Of a stretch of DNA of 64,000 nt, positions 17,251-26,792 are shown one piece after another; the first letter of the stretch is position 1, and the number at the start of each line of letters is the position of its first letter. The DNA is from Olsenella_L sp051876355 (GTDB lineage Bacteria; Actinomycetota; Coriobacteriia; Coriobacteriales; Atopobiaceae): assembly GCA_051876355.1 (NCBI GenBank), contig JBJEHU010000066.1, positions 1-64,000 on the forward strand, written 5' to 3'. A program made the position numbers and the translations under genes. The notes under the pieces are model-generated. The model was not told the origin of the DNA. It made no database searches and saw only the letters and a program-made list of their open reading frames with translations.

Positions 17251-18495
17251 CTATCTCCTGGCTGCTGCTTCCAATCGCTTCCTGCCCGCATCCAAGCAAC
17301 CTGCCATCCTTTCGATGGATGCGTCTCCGATCCCGCATCTATGGGCAGCGTATCGCCAGCCCTTCAATGCCTCAGCCATCATCTCTGCCGCGTCACGGGC
17401 CTCGCTCTTATTCCAGCGATAGTATTCAGCAACCCCAGCCGCAAGGACAGGATCGGCACTGAAATCGTCGACGTCCACGGCAGTCGCCAGATACTTCTCT
17501 CCGGCGCCTGGCGTCGGGTTCACATCGAAGACGGGCGAGAGCTTCCAGCCGTTCTCCGTATGCAGGAAGCCGAAGTTCCTGAAATGATTGTCGGTGTTTC
17601 CGACAGCGCACGAGAACAGCATCCGTAGCCATAGCTCCCGGATATCCCTTTCAGGCTGCGCGCCCTCTTCTTCCAGAAACATTGCGAGGTCGAGCGCAGA
17701 ACCCCTGTCTCCATCGTTGGCCTGTACTGCAGTCATGCCGCTTATATAGGGCAGACGTCTGATACCCGACCGATCGAACCGTGACAGGAGCAGCACAGAA
17801 CGGCCCCCGATTCTCAAAAGACGCGATCGAGGAATCTGGATGCCGCATTTTGCCATGAGCACCAGCATGGTCTTTTCCCAAGCAGCGACGTCTTCGAGCT
17901 CTCCCTCATCCGCTCTCGGGAACTTTACAATAAGGAGATTGCCTGCCCCGTCGCGCACCGATGCTTTGGGCCTGGCTCCGCCCAGGCTCGATCCGGCAGA
18001 TATCAGATCGTGGATATCCGCATCGTCTCCCGCGGCAGTGCCATCAGCTGCATCCAGAAGATCGGGAAGATCTACCTCTTTGGGAACTCCTTCATCCGGC
18101 CGAGCAAGAGGGCACTTTTTCTCTTCGTCCCAGAATCTCAGAGCACCCTGGCGTGTCTCGTCGTTTGCGCCCACGAGATAGTCTGTTTCAAAGAACGCCC
18201 TCTCGGCTCTATCCTCCACCTTTGCCTGGCGTCGTTCTCCCCGCAGGAGAAGGTTACGCCCCCACCGATCGGGCATAGCGTCCTCGAAGACACGAAATTG
18301 CGCCAAGCCCCGGGAATGAAAGGAACCGGCTGTCAGAGGCATATCAGACGCGAGAGGAAAAGCATCAGGGCGTTCAAGGTACGCAGCATCGTAGGTAAAG
18401 GAAGCCGCCTCGACCCCTCTGCGCACCTGCTGGGAAAGCGTGCCTGCAAAGACATCTTTGCCGGCAATTTCTATCGTGACCTTGAGCCTCATCAT
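17251..18495 (-). CDS. hipA: HipA-family serine/threonine kinase toxin
   Basis: A 414-residue HipA kinase. The Gly-rich SAGSSLGGARPKA motif near residue 167 forms the phosphate loop region, SRFDR follows, and the catalytic NTDNHFRNFG and the metal-binding FDVNP lie near residues 300-340. E. coli HipA phosphorylates glutamyl-tRNA synthetase and causes persistence; the target here is unknown. The gene overlaps hipB by four bases (ATGA), the usual coupling with the antitoxin upstream. All core motifs are present, so it is probably active. Confidence 0.92.
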   Translation of the reverse strand: MMRLKVTIEIAGKDVFAGTLSQQVRRGVEAASFTYDAAYLERPDAFPLASDMPLTAGSFHSRGLAQFRVFEDAMPDRWGRNLLLRGERRQAKVEDRAERAFFETDYLVGANDETRQGALRFWDEEKKCPLARPDEGVPKEVDLPDLLDAADGTAAGDDADIHDLISAGSSLGGARPKASVRDGAGNLLIVKFPRADEGELEDVAAWEKTMLVLMAKCGIQIPRSRLLRIGGRSVLLLSRFDRSGIRRLPYISGMTAVQANDGDRGSALDLAMFLEEEGAQPERDIRELWLRMLFSCAVGNTDNHFRNFGFLHTENGWKLSPVFDVNPTPGAGEKYLATAVDVDDFSADPVLAAGVAEYYRWNKSEARDAAEMMAEALKGWRYAAHRCGIGDASIERMAGCLDAGRKRLEAAARR

Positions 18496-18788
18496 TGCCT
18501 CACCCGCTTTGGCACATCATCTTCGGCACGTATGCGTCCCAACGGCGTATGAAGCGGATCGGTCGCCTCGACGATGCCGTCCAAGAACCCGAGGATACGT
18601 GCAACCCTCAGAAAGTTCTCGAAGCTTCCCTGCCCTTCATTCAGCATTTTGCGCACGGTGGGAACGGAAAGATTGCAGCGCTCTGCAAGCAGCTCGAGCT
18701 TGATGCGCTGCTGCCTGCGTGCAAGATCGAGGTTGGCTGCGACGGTCCTCTGCGCACGAGCGACCGGTATGGGCGTCTTTCCTGCCAT
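18492..18788 (-). CDS. hipB: HipB-like antitoxin, XRE-type regulator
   Basis: A 98-residue helix-turn-helix protein (LELLAERCNLSVPTVRKML near residues 31-50). It should neutralise HipA and repress the operon. The start is followed within the operon by hipA at a four-base overlap. The upstream AT-rich region carries a TATAAT and two ATATATTTCT half-sites, fitting autorepression. Confidence 0.85.
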   Translation of the reverse strand: MAGKTPIPVARAQRTVAANLDLARRQQRIKLELLAERCNLSVPTVRKMLNEGQGSFENFLRVARILGFLDGIVEATDPLHTPLGRIRAEDDVPKRVRQ

Positions 18789-18802
18789 AAATCCTTCTTC
18801 GC

Positions 18803-18851
18803 AGAAATATATATTTCTATATAGAGGGATTATAGCAACATATATTTCTGT
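18803..18851 (-). promoter_or_regulatory. hipBA promoter and operator
   Basis: On the minus strand TATAAT (18829-18834) sits 40 bases before hipB. A perfect 16-bp palindrome, AGAAATATATATTTCT (18803-18818), lies downstream of the -10. A second copy of its half-site, ATATATTTCT, lies upstream at 18840-18849, 31 bp away (about three helical turns), within ACATATATTTCTGT. This is a natural arrangement for HipB dimers binding on both sides of the -10. No good -35 is seen. Confidence 0.65.
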
Positions 18852-18876
18852 ATTGCAGAATCATTCGACATAGCGG

Positions 18877-18907
18877 CGGAGGAAGACACTCAGAGCATCT
18901 TCCTCCG
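18877..18907 (-). terminator. Terminator of the GH78-GH3 operon
   Basis: CGGAGGAAGA pairs with TCTTCCTCCG over 10 bp with an 11-base loop, 25 bases past the GH3 stop on the minus strand. No T-tract follows, so strength is uncertain. Confidence 0.5.
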
Positions 18908-18931
18908 TGCATTCTCTCTATGCCTTTTCCT

Positions 18932-21283
18932 CTAAGCCTTGTGCCAAGGTGCATGACCATTTGCGATGTTGAGGAGGCCCTGTGCCAGCCATGTCGGCAT
19001 CGCTCCACCCGCGCAGTTCACAAGCCCGAAGAGCGCGCATCCCGCGCTCGACTGGATCGACATGCGGCACTGGGGATCGCTCGGATCGTCGTAGCCCTTC
19101 TCGATCGCGCCGACGATCGACTTCACCATGAACCTCACCGCCTTCGACGTCTCTGCCATCTCGATGAGCGAATCCGTCTCGTCGTACGTGCCCTTCACAT
19201 GGTGCGCTTCCTGGGGCACCGGCTTTCCGTAGAGCTTCTCGAAATCCTTGAGTACAGGCTTGCCTTGAGGCTTCTCGTACCAGGTGCCGGCAAGCTTCCT
19301 GTCGGCAAACGTGCTGGCAGCCTTCCCCTCATGCGCAAACGTGCATGTAAGCGGCAGGTCGTGTGCCGAGAAGCCCGCATGGATGGTATAGATGCCGCCA
19401 AGCTCCTGCCAGCCGTCCTTCCAGACGCGGAAGGCAGCGGGGCCGAGCGCGATCTCGACCTGCTTCGTCTCCTGGGGCGCAAGCTCGATGCGGGCAAAGC
19501 CGGCGAGCGCAAGCGCCGGCTCGGGAAGCCCGCCCTGAGGTGCCGTGACATAGACCTCAGGCACCGCGACACCGGCACGCGCGCCGGTGTTCGTGACTGA
19601 GATCGTTGCTCTCATGCCATGGACAGAGAGATCTGCCATCGCAAACGTCGTATAGGAGAGGCCTTCGCCGAAGTGGTGTGCAACCGGCACGCCTGCCGTC
19701 TCGTAGTAGCGGTATCCCACGAACGTGCCTTCGCGGTACTGCGCCTGACGGTGCGGCTCTCCCCACCAGCCCATGCACGGCGCATCCTCTGCATGGAAAG
19801 GCCAGGTCTCCGCAAGCCTGCCGGAAGCATCAGCATCGCCTTCGAGCACATGCACGGTCGCTTCTGCTCCTGCCTCTCCGCCAAGCCCTGCCCAGAGTAC
19901 GGCAGAGACCTGCTTCTCCCAGGGAAGCTCGACGGCAGAGCCGCTCTGAACGACGACGACCGTATGCTTCGCTGCTGCTGCAACCGCATGCACGAGCTCG
20001 TCCATGCCGGAAGGAAGCTTCATGTCACGCCGGTCATAGCCCTCGGACTCGATCGTCTCGGGCAGTCCTACGACGACCACGGCAACCTCCGCGGCACGTG
20101 CCGCTGCGACTGCTTCGTCCACAAGGGCAGGCGTCGTCGAGCCATTCTTCGGGTCGTAGCCAGCAGCGTAGGTCCACTGAGTCTTGAGGCCAACAAGCGT
20201 CTCGACATTTCTTGCATTGATGTGGCTCGAGCCGCCGCCCTGGTAGCGCGGCGTCTTGGCCAAGGCACCGATCAAGGCAACCTTTGCATCCTTCGCAAGA
20301 GGCAGCGTGCCATCGTTTGCAAGGAGCACCTGCCCTTCCTCTGCGACCTTCAAGGCCACGGCACGGTTGCCGGCGATATCCACCGGCGTTGTGCATGCCT
20401 CTGCATGCTCGATAGCAAGAGAGGCGATCCTCTCGGCGCAGGCCATGATGTCGGCCTCTGCGAGCGTGCCTGCATGCACGGCGTCGAGCGCCTGCTTCTC
20501 GAGATGCGGGGCAGCACCCGGCATCGCAAGGTCGCAGGTCGCCGCATAGGCTTTCGCCCTGTCGTGCATGCCGCCCCAGTCTGTCGTTATGGCGCCGTCG
20601 AAGCCCCACTCGTCGCGCAGGATCTCGCGCAGGAGATGCTGGTTGTCCGAACAGTAGATGCCATTGAGCATCACGTAGGCGCTCATGACCATCTCAGGCC
20701 TGGCGTCCTTCACGACCATCTCGAACGCCCTGAGATAGATCTCGCGCAGGGTCCTCTCGTCGATGAGGCAGTCATTCGAGAATCTCTTGTATTCCTGCGA
20801 GTTCACGGCAAAGTGCTTGATGCAGGAACCAGTGCCCGTCGACTGGACGCCGCGCACATAGGACGTCGCAAGCATACCCGTGAGGTAGGGGTCCTCCGAG
20901 AAGTACTCGAAGTTCCTGCCGCAGAGCGGGCTCCTCTTGATGTTGAGTCCCGGGCCGAGAACCACACCGACCCCGAGTGCACGTGCCTCGGTGCCGATAG
21001 CGGCACCCATCTTCCCGACGAGCTCCTTGTCCCAGGTCGAAGCTGCCGTCGAGAGGGACGGGAAGCAGGTTGCCGGATCCGATTCCGTCATGCCCTTCGC
21101 ATCGGTTCCCGGCTTCTGGTAGCGGAGGCCCGACGGGCCATCGCTCACCGTCAGTGCCGGCAGATTCTTCTCGGGCAGGGCCTTCGTGCGCCAGAAGTCA
21201 GCACCGACACCAAGCGCTACTTTCTCTTCGAGCGTGAGTGCGGAGACGATGCTCTCTGCCTTCTTCTTCGTGCTATCGTCCAC
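18932..21283 (-). CDS. Glycoside hydrolase family 3 (beta-glucosidase type)
   Basis: A 783-residue GH3 enzyme without signal peptide, hence intracellular. SDGPSGLR is near residue 47, CIKHFAVNSQE near 155, and TTDWGGMHD carries the nucleophile Asp. The C-terminal sandwich domain shows GEGLSYTTF, then a fibronectin-III-like domain. It probably removes beta-linked glucose from oligosaccharides or glycosides brought in by the upstream transporter. The start is a GTG at 21283 with AAGGAGC upstream. It is the last gene of the transporter-GH78-GH3 operon, 15 bases after GH78. Confidence 0.9.
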   Translation of the reverse strand: MDDSTKKKAESIVSALTLEEKVALGVGADFWRTKALPEKNLPALTVSDGPSGLRYQKPGTDAKGMTESDPATCFPSLSTAASTWDKELVGKMGAAIGTEARALGVGVVLGPGLNIKRSPLCGRNFEYFSEDPYLTGMLATSYVRGVQSTGTGSCIKHFAVNSQEYKRFSNDCLIDERTLREIYLRAFEMVVKDARPEMVMSAYVMLNGIYCSDNQHLLREILRDEWGFDGAITTDWGGMHDRAKAYAATCDLAMPGAAPHLEKQALDAVHAGTLAEADIMACAERIASLAIEHAEACTTPVDIAGNRAVALKVAEEGQVLLANDGTLPLAKDAKVALIGALAKTPRYQGGGSSHINARNVETLVGLKTQWTYAAGYDPKNGSTTPALVDEAVAAARAAEVAVVVVGLPETIESEGYDRRDMKLPSGMDELVHAVAAAAKHTVVVVQSGSAVELPWEKQVSAVLWAGLGGEAGAEATVHVLEGDADASGRLAETWPFHAEDAPCMGWWGEPHRQAQYREGTFVGYRYYETAGVPVAHHFGEGLSYTTFAMADLSVHGMRATISVTNTGARAGVAVPEVYVTAPQGGLPEPALALAGFARIELAPQETKQVEIALGPAAFRVWKDGWQELGGIYTIHAGFSAHDLPLTCTFAHEGKAASTFADRKLAGTWYEKPQGKPVLKDFEKLYGKPVPQEAHHVKGTYDETDSLIEMAETSKAVRFMVKSIVGAIEKGYDDPSDPQCRMSIQSSAGCALFGLVNCAGGAMPTWLAQGLLNIANGHAPWHKA

Positions 21284-21298
21284 GGATGCGCTCCTTCG

Positions 21299-23953
21299 CT
21301 AATCCTTGCAGCTCATGTGATAGGTACCGGCACCGACCGTCCGCTTCGCGCCATCAGGCAGTTCTATGTCGCAGGACACATTGGCAGGAACCGAGATATC
21401 GAAGCTCCAGCCATCCTCGGTCCTCTTCCAGCCGGACGCCACGGTTCCATAGATGCTGTCGTATTCTGCCTTCGCGAAGGCGAGGTCTCCGCCGGGATGC
21501 GGCGCGATATGGAAATGGCGCTCGCCTGTGCATTCGATGCCGCACATGCAGCGAAAGAGCCAGGCGCAGATGGCGCCCTTCGAATAGTGGTTGAGCGAGC
21601 CGATGCCGCCCTGTGCTGCCGTGCCTTCCCACGACTCCCACACAGTCGTCGCTCCGAGCTTCGGCATGCAGAGCCACCCCGGCAGCTCCTCGTTCTCGAG
21701 GAGGCGATACGCTGCCTCGAGGTCATACGCAGACAGCACGTCGAGGATGAGCGGCGTCGAGAGGAAGCCCGTGCCGATCCTCCAGCCGTAGTGGTCGAGC
21801 GCCGTGAGAAGACGCTTCTCGGCAAAGGACGTCTGCTCCTTGTCCAGGAGATGGAAGGCAAGCGGACGCACGAGACGTGCCTGCCTTTCCGTATCGAGCG
21901 TGTACTCCTGGAGGCGCGAGAGCTCCTGGTAGGCAAGCCGGCACCCATCCGCGTAGCGCTGGTAGAGCTTCTCATCGTCCAGATGTCCAAGCTCGTGGGC
22001 GATCTCTGCCATGCAGGACATGACTTCCGCCGTATAGGCCGTTGCGACCTCGGGGTGCGGTGCCACGGTATCCTTCCAGTCCATCTTGTGGACATCCTCG
22101 GGCTCTGCCCACTCGCCGTAGCATTGGCCGGTGTTCACGAGGAACTTGCGTGCCTCGCGGGAGAGCACGATCCGCTTCGAGAACGCTCCCCTCTTCCCGC
22201 ATCTCTTCATCATGAATCCCGCGTAGCGCTGCATGCCAGGATAGAACTCGGCGAGGATGCTCGGGTCATGGTAGTGCTTCCAGTAGCGATACGGGATGAG
22301 GACGCCGGCATCTGCCCAGCCGACGGAGCCGTCGAGGAACTTCATGTAGGAGTCCACGCCGCCATACGGTGCTATCTGCGTGAGCGCGCCATCCTTCCGC
22401 TGGGCATCGTAGAGGTCATGCAGCCATTTGCGTTCGAACGTCTCGCAGTCGAAGAGGTAGGAGAACGTCTCGAAGAAGATCTGCGCATCTCCTGACCAGC
22501 CATGGCGCTCGCGGGTCGGGCAGTCCGTCGGGATATCGAGGGAGTTTCCCTTCGTCGACCAGACCGTGCACTCGAAGAAGCGGTTCAGCAGGTCGTGCGA
22601 GCTCTCGAACATGCCGGTCCTTGGCATGTCCGAATAGACAGCCTCGGCAAAAAGGTCTCCCTCGCCGAGCTCCGTATCCGTCTCCACCTCGATATAGCGG
22701 AAGCCGAAGACAGAGAAGCGCATCTCGTAGTCGTTTGCCCCTTCGCGGCAGACATACTCGACCTGCTGGAGCGGCGTCGCAAAGCCTTCGCGTGTGCACT
22801 GGATGTTCTTGAGCGTGAGGTTGCCTTGCGCATCGAGCATCTCGCCGGCACGCAGGAGCACATGCTCGCCTGCATGCGCCGACACATGGAAGCCGATCCA
22901 GCCTGCGATGTTCTGGCCAAGGTCGAAGAGGAGCCTTCCGTTCGGCGCCCTGTGCATCTTGGGCACGAAGCGCTCATGCGCCGTCACGGGGACGGAGTCC
23001 GAAGCCGTCGGCTGGACCTTGCAGGAAGCAAGCCTCGCATGGCCCAAATAGCTCGGTGTCCTGGTCGCGTCGACGATCTCGCCGTCCTTGTTGTCGGCGA
23101 AGAGGATCTCTCCATCATCCGACCATTCCCAGTCCCTGCCGGAAGCGATGCACTCGGTCGTGCCGTCTGCATACTCGATCTCGAGCTGGGCCAGAAGCTT
23201 CGTCTGGGTGCCGAACTGGTTCAGAAGTCCCCAGGCACCGGTCGAGCCGCGGTACCACCCATCGGCGAGCTGGACTTCGAGGGCATGTGCGCCTTCCTGC
23301 ACCATGTCTGTCACATCATACGTCTGGTAGTGGATGCGCTTGCGGTAGTCCGTATATCCTGGCGCCATGCACCAGTTTCCCACCTTCTGGCCATCGATCC
23401 TTGCCTCGTAGAGGCCGCAGGATGTGATATAGAGCCGTGCCCGCACGGCCTTCTTCGCGGTCTCGAACTCCTTGCGGAAGCAGTCGACCGGGAAGCGTCC
23501 CTCGATGATGGGCTCTGTCACGACCTGGTCAGGCTTTGCCGGATGCATGGCAGCAATCATCTGCTTGAAGTTGCCCACAGCGCTTGCCTTCTGCGTCGGC
23601 ACGTCGTAGTCGCCCGAGATCCAGGATGCCTTCCAGTCGGAAGGCTCGAGGAGCCCCATCTCGATCGTGGCCGCATCGGAGAAGGGGCCGGCCTCGCCCT
23701 TCTCGTCCCAGACGCGCACCTGCCACGTCACGCGCTCGCGGCTCGCAAGCGGAGCTCCCGGCCACGCAAGCTCCATAGAGGCAGACTCGACCTTGCCGGT
23801 ATCCCAGAGGACACCGCCATCAGCATTCCTTGCAACTGCCTCATACGCGCTCTGGGAGATGCCGTCGGCATCCTGCCAACGCAGGCGCGGACACACGATA
23901 TCGATGCCAAGAGGGTTCGTGAGGCAGGCTGCCTCGAGTTTGACTGCATGCAT
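21299..23953 (-). CDS. Glycoside hydrolase family 78, alpha-L-rhamnosidase
   Basis: An 884-residue protein with the GH78 order: N-terminal beta-sandwich domains, an (alpha/alpha)6 catalytic domain and a C-terminal beta domain. The family active-site motif is read as DCPTRERHGWSGD, about midway. It lacks a signal peptide and so acts on imported rhamnosides, releasing L-rhamnose. AAGGAGGAC lies across the end of the transporter gene, and only three bases separate the two genes, so they are coupled. Confidence 0.9.
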   Translation of the reverse strand: MHAVKLEAACLTNPLGIDIVCPRLRWQDADGISQSAYEAVARNADGGVLWDTGKVESASMELAWPGAPLASRERVTWQVRVWDEKGEAGPFSDAATIEMGLLEPSDWKASWISGDYDVPTQKASAVGNFKQMIAAMHPAKPDQVVTEPIIEGRFPVDCFRKEFETAKKAVRARLYITSCGLYEARIDGQKVGNWCMAPGYTDYRKRIHYQTYDVTDMVQEGAHALEVQLADGWYRGSTGAWGLLNQFGTQTKLLAQLEIEYADGTTECIASGRDWEWSDDGEILFADNKDGEIVDATRTPSYLGHARLASCKVQPTASDSVPVTAHERFVPKMHRAPNGRLLFDLGQNIAGWIGFHVSAHAGEHVLLRAGEMLDAQGNLTLKNIQCTREGFATPLQQVEYVCREGANDYEMRFSVFGFRYIEVETDTELGEGDLFAEAVYSDMPRTGMFESSHDLLNRFFECTVWSTKGNSLDIPTDCPTRERHGWSGDAQIFFETFSYLFDCETFERKWLHDLYDAQRKDGALTQIAPYGGVDSYMKFLDGSVGWADAGVLIPYRYWKHYHDPSILAEFYPGMQRYAGFMMKRCGKRGAFSKRIVLSREARKFLVNTGQCYGEWAEPEDVHKMDWKDTVAPHPEVATAYTAEVMSCMAEIAHELGHLDDEKLYQRYADGCRLAYQELSRLQEYTLDTERQARLVRPLAFHLLDKEQTSFAEKRLLTALDHYGWRIGTGFLSTPLILDVLSAYDLEAAYRLLENEELPGWLCMPKLGATTVWESWEGTAAQGGIGSLNHYSKGAICAWLFRCMCGIECTGERHFHIAPHPGGDLAFAKAEYDSIYGTVASGWKRTEDGWSFDISVPANVSCDIELPDGAKRTVGAGTYHMSCKD

Positions 23954-23956
23954 GGC

Positions 23957-25438
23957 CTAGTCCTCCTTAGCGGTTGCGGCTGCCTCGTGGCGGCTCTTGA
24001 TCTCTGCCTGCTCCTGGTCGATCGTCTTCTCCACATCGAGCTTCGAGAGCAGGAAAACGATAACGACGGAAGTGATGATGTCGAGGACGAGGAAGAAGAA
24101 CACGAAGACAGCCTTCGTGGCATCGGACTGCTGAGCGGCAACGGTCACGCCGTCCACGACCGAGGGCGGGATATAGCCCGTGACGGAGAGCATGAGGTTG
24201 AAGACGCCGTTCGCGATACCGACACAGACGGTCTGGATGATCGAGTAGATGGCGCTCGACAGTCCGTCGCAACGGAAGCCGAACTTCCACTCGCAGTGGT
24301 CGAGCACGTCAGCGAACAGTGCCATGAACACATAGGAGGCAGGAAGGCAGCCGACATTCTTGATGAACTGGCCGACGAGAACGATCGGCATGCTCGTCGG
24401 GAAGAGGGCACAGATGGCCGAGCCGACAGCAACGATGATGAAGCCGACAAGCGTCGTGTTCCTGAGGCCAGCGCGCTTCGCGATGGGCCAGACGGCGAAG
24501 ATGCCCAGGCCCATCGGAATGCCGCCGATAACGTTCACGAGCGTCATGGTGATGCCGTCGTTGTAGGAGCCGAGCACGTAGTTGCAGTAGTAGAGAAGCG
24601 AGAGGTTCTTGAAGTTCATCGAGAGCGTGTAGATGAAGAGATAGAGCATGAGGACAAGCCAGTAGCGGTCATGCACGACGGTCCTGATCTGCTCGCGGAA
24701 GGGAAGCGGCTCTGCCTCTTCTGCCTCGCCCTGCTCCTCGGTCACGCGCTCGCGGGTGTAGTAGTACTCCATCAAGATCATGGGCAGGGCGACGGCGCCG
24801 AGGATCCAGCCCATCGCCGCCCAGGCCCCGCGGGAGGCACCGAGCACCGGCAGCACGAACATCGGGAAGAGCATTGCGATGATGATGCCGGTTGCCATCG
24901 TCATTGCTATGTTGTTCATGACAGAAAGGGAGCCGCGGGCGTCAGAGTCACGCGTCGAGAGCGGCACCATCAGGTTGTGCGCCATCGTATAGAACGAGTT
25001 AGCGCAGAGATAGAAGAGGTTGTAGGAGATTGTGACCCAGATGACCTCTGCGGCGATGCCGAGATCGGGCACTGTGAAGCAGAGCGCCGTGGTGATGAAG
25101 AAGATCGGGGCCGAGATCAGAAGATACGGGCGCGCCTTGCCCTGGCGCGTATGCGTGCGCTCAATGAGCTTGCCGACCCAGAGGTTCACGACCGCATTCG
25201 CGACCTTCGAGACGATCGGGAAGATGAGAAGGAAGAGCCCTCCCCAGACCAGTGTCAGGCCCAGGGCATCCGTGTAGTAGACATTGAGGTAGCTTGCAAG
25301 CACGGCATTCACAAGGGCAGGTCCGATCGGCCCTATGAGATACCCGAGGATCTTCTCCTTCGCGCCCACCTTGTCCGTCTTCACGCGCGAGTCAAAGATG
25401 TGCCTGTTCACGAATGAAAGTGCTATGCCGCCCGCCAT
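23957..25438 (-). CDS. GPH-family (MelB-type) glycoside:cation symporter
   Basis: A 493-residue membrane protein with about 12 hydrophobic segments. The GPH signature appears early: KILGYLIGPIGP, then the first cytoplasmic loop VGKLIERTHTRQGKARPYLL. It probably imports a rhamnose-containing disaccharide or a rhamnosylated plant or bacterial glycoside with Na+ or H+. GGGAGGAC precedes the ATG. It is first in the operon with GH78 and GH3, and upstream lie three spaced ACAG sites also found before the epimerase operon. Confidence 0.9.
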   Translation of the reverse strand: MAGGIALSFVNRHIFDSRVKTDKVGAKEKILGYLIGPIGPALVNAVLASYLNVYYTDALGLTLVWGGLFLLIFPIVSKVANAVVNLWVGKLIERTHTRQGKARPYLLISAPIFFITTALCFTVPDLGIAAEVIWVTISYNLFYLCANSFYTMAHNLMVPLSTRDSDARGSLSVMNNIAMTMATGIIIAMLFPMFVLPVLGASRGAWAAMGWILGAVALPMILMEYYYTRERVTEEQGEAEEAEPLPFREQIRTVVHDRYWLVLMLYLFIYTLSMNFKNLSLLYYCNYVLGSYNDGITMTLVNVIGGIPMGLGIFAVWPIAKRAGLRNTTLVGFIIVAVGSAICALFPTSMPIVLVGQFIKNVGCLPASYVFMALFADVLDHCEWKFGFRCDGLSSAIYSIIQTVCVGIANGVFNLMLSVTGYIPPSVVDGVTVAAQQSDATKAVFVFFFLVLDIITSVVIVFLLSKLDVEKTIDQEQAEIKSRHEAAATAKED

Positions 25439-25503
25439 GCTGTCCTCCCAATCAACTGGCCTAGTTTCTGATGCTGGCTCGACTTTACGGAGAACGGCAT
25501 TTC

Positions 25504-25540
25504 CTGTATTTCATATCTGTTCTACCTTTACCATATCTGT
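25504..25540 (-). promoter_or_regulatory. Three-site AraC-type operator of the rhamnosidase operon
   Basis: On the minus strand ACAGATATG (25540-25532), ACAGATATG (25520-25512) and ACAG (25507-25504) are spaced by 20 and 13 bp, and the last ends 66 bases before the transporter start. Direct repeats about two helical turns apart are typical for AraC-family dimers. The same 20/13 spacing occurs at 31767-31803. Confidence 0.7.
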
Positions 25541-25588
25541 TATCTTGGTCGCAGACGGCAGCAAACAGCAGATGAACGGTGGCATCCC

Positions 25589-26776
25589 ATGGATATCGGA
25601 GACCTCGACTACGTAGCCCATCTCGTGTCAGACATCTCGATGATCCCGGTGCGTGCCTATACAGGGCACGAGAAGATCCTCATGTCCTCCCCCTCCCCCT
25701 TGCCGCAGGACCCCGCCGATGCGCTCCTTTCCCGCATGGACGAGGAGGCATCGGATGCCTTCTGCCTCGAGACGGATGACTTTGCACTCTATGGGTACAT
25801 CAGGAAGGAGCAGATCCTCTTCGTCGTCGGCCCCTTCTACGACAGAAGGCCTGACGAGCTCTCGATCGAGCGCCTCGGCATCTCTCTGGGCGTCCTGCCC
25901 GACGAGATGGATGCCTGGAAGCATGCAATGGATGCGCTCGGCATCATGCCGCACGAGACCGCGCTTCTTGTCATCTGCTCCCTCGGCTTTGCGCTCACGG
26001 GACGCCACCTCACGGTCGAGGACCTTGCGATCAGCCAGCCTGCCCAGGAGACCCTCTCCCGCGAGCTTGCCCAGGAGGAGTTCGGCCGCAACACATTCCG
26101 CCCCGACGTGCGCACCCATTCGAGCCGCGAGGTCGAGCAGAAGATCTCGTCCTTCATCTCGCAGGGACGCCCCCAGGAGCTCAGGAGCTACCTCGCAAGC
26201 ATCCCGACGTTCCGTGCCGGCACGCTCACGAAGAGCTACCTGCGCCACACGAAGGACCTCCTGATCGTCGAGGCGACGCTTGCCTCCCGCTCCGCTATCG
26301 ACGGAGGCCTCGCCGAGGACGAAGCCTTGGGCCTCTCCGATGCCTATATCGGCCGCTGCGAGAGCATGCAGAGCACAAGCGACATCGCCGAGCTCGGCTG
26401 GCATATGCTCCTCGACTACGCAGAGCGCGTCGAGCGCCTGAAGATCGGAGCCGACCCCTCGCCTCTGGCCCGTGGCGTGGCCGACTATGTGCATGCCCAT
26501 ATCTTCGAGCCCATCAAGACCCAGGATGTGGCCGATGCGCTCTCCGTGAGCCGTGGCTTCCTCTCGACGCAGTTCAAGCGCGAATGCGGCATCTCCCTTT
26601 CCGACTACATCCAGCACGAGAAGATAGAGGAGGCAAAGCGCCTCCTCGAGAACACGGACCAGCCGCTCCTTGCCATCTCGACCTATCTCGGCTTCTGCTC
26701 CCAGAGCCACTTCAGCACGGTCTTCAAGAAAGCATGCGGCATGACACCGAACGAATGGCGGAAGCGCTTCGCCTAG
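25589..26776 (+). CDS. AraC-family transcriptional regulator
   Basis: A 395-residue protein with a ~290-residue N-terminal region I cannot assign to a sensor family, and a C-terminal double helix-turn-helix. The first HTH is DVADALSVSRGFLSTQFKRE and the second includes AISTYLGFCSQSHFSTVFKK, then GMTPNEWRKRF, the AraC hallmark. It is divergent from the transporter-GH78-GH3 operon with the operator between, so it most likely activates that operon in response to a glycoside or sugar. The ribosome site is weak. Confidence 0.88.
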   Translation: MDIGDLDYVAHLVSDISMIPVRAYTGHEKILMSSPSPLPQDPADALLSRMDEEASDAFCLETDDFALYGYIRKEQILFVVGPFYDRRPDELSIERLGISLGVLPDEMDAWKHAMDALGIMPHETALLVICSLGFALTGRHLTVEDLAISQPAQETLSRELAQEEFGRNTFRPDVRTHSSREVEQKISSFISQGRPQELRSYLASIPTFRAGTLTKSYLRHTKDLLIVEATLASRSAIDGGLAEDEALGLSDAYIGRCESMQSTSDIAELGWHMLLDYAERVERLKIGADPSPLARGVADYVHAHIFEPIKTQDVADALSVSRGFLSTQFKRECGISLSDYIQHEKIEEAKRLLENTDQPLLAISTYLGFCSQSHFSTVFKKACGMTPNEWRKRFA

Positions 26777-26792
26777 AGGCAGGAGGACACCC

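Noticed and set aside
19619..25417. Two very long antisense ORFs (958 and 971 codons) opposite GH3, GH78 and the transporter
   Set aside because: They mirror strongly coded glycosidase and transporter genes with family motifs. Their composition is the Arg/His-rich pattern typical of antisense shadows in high-GC DNA.
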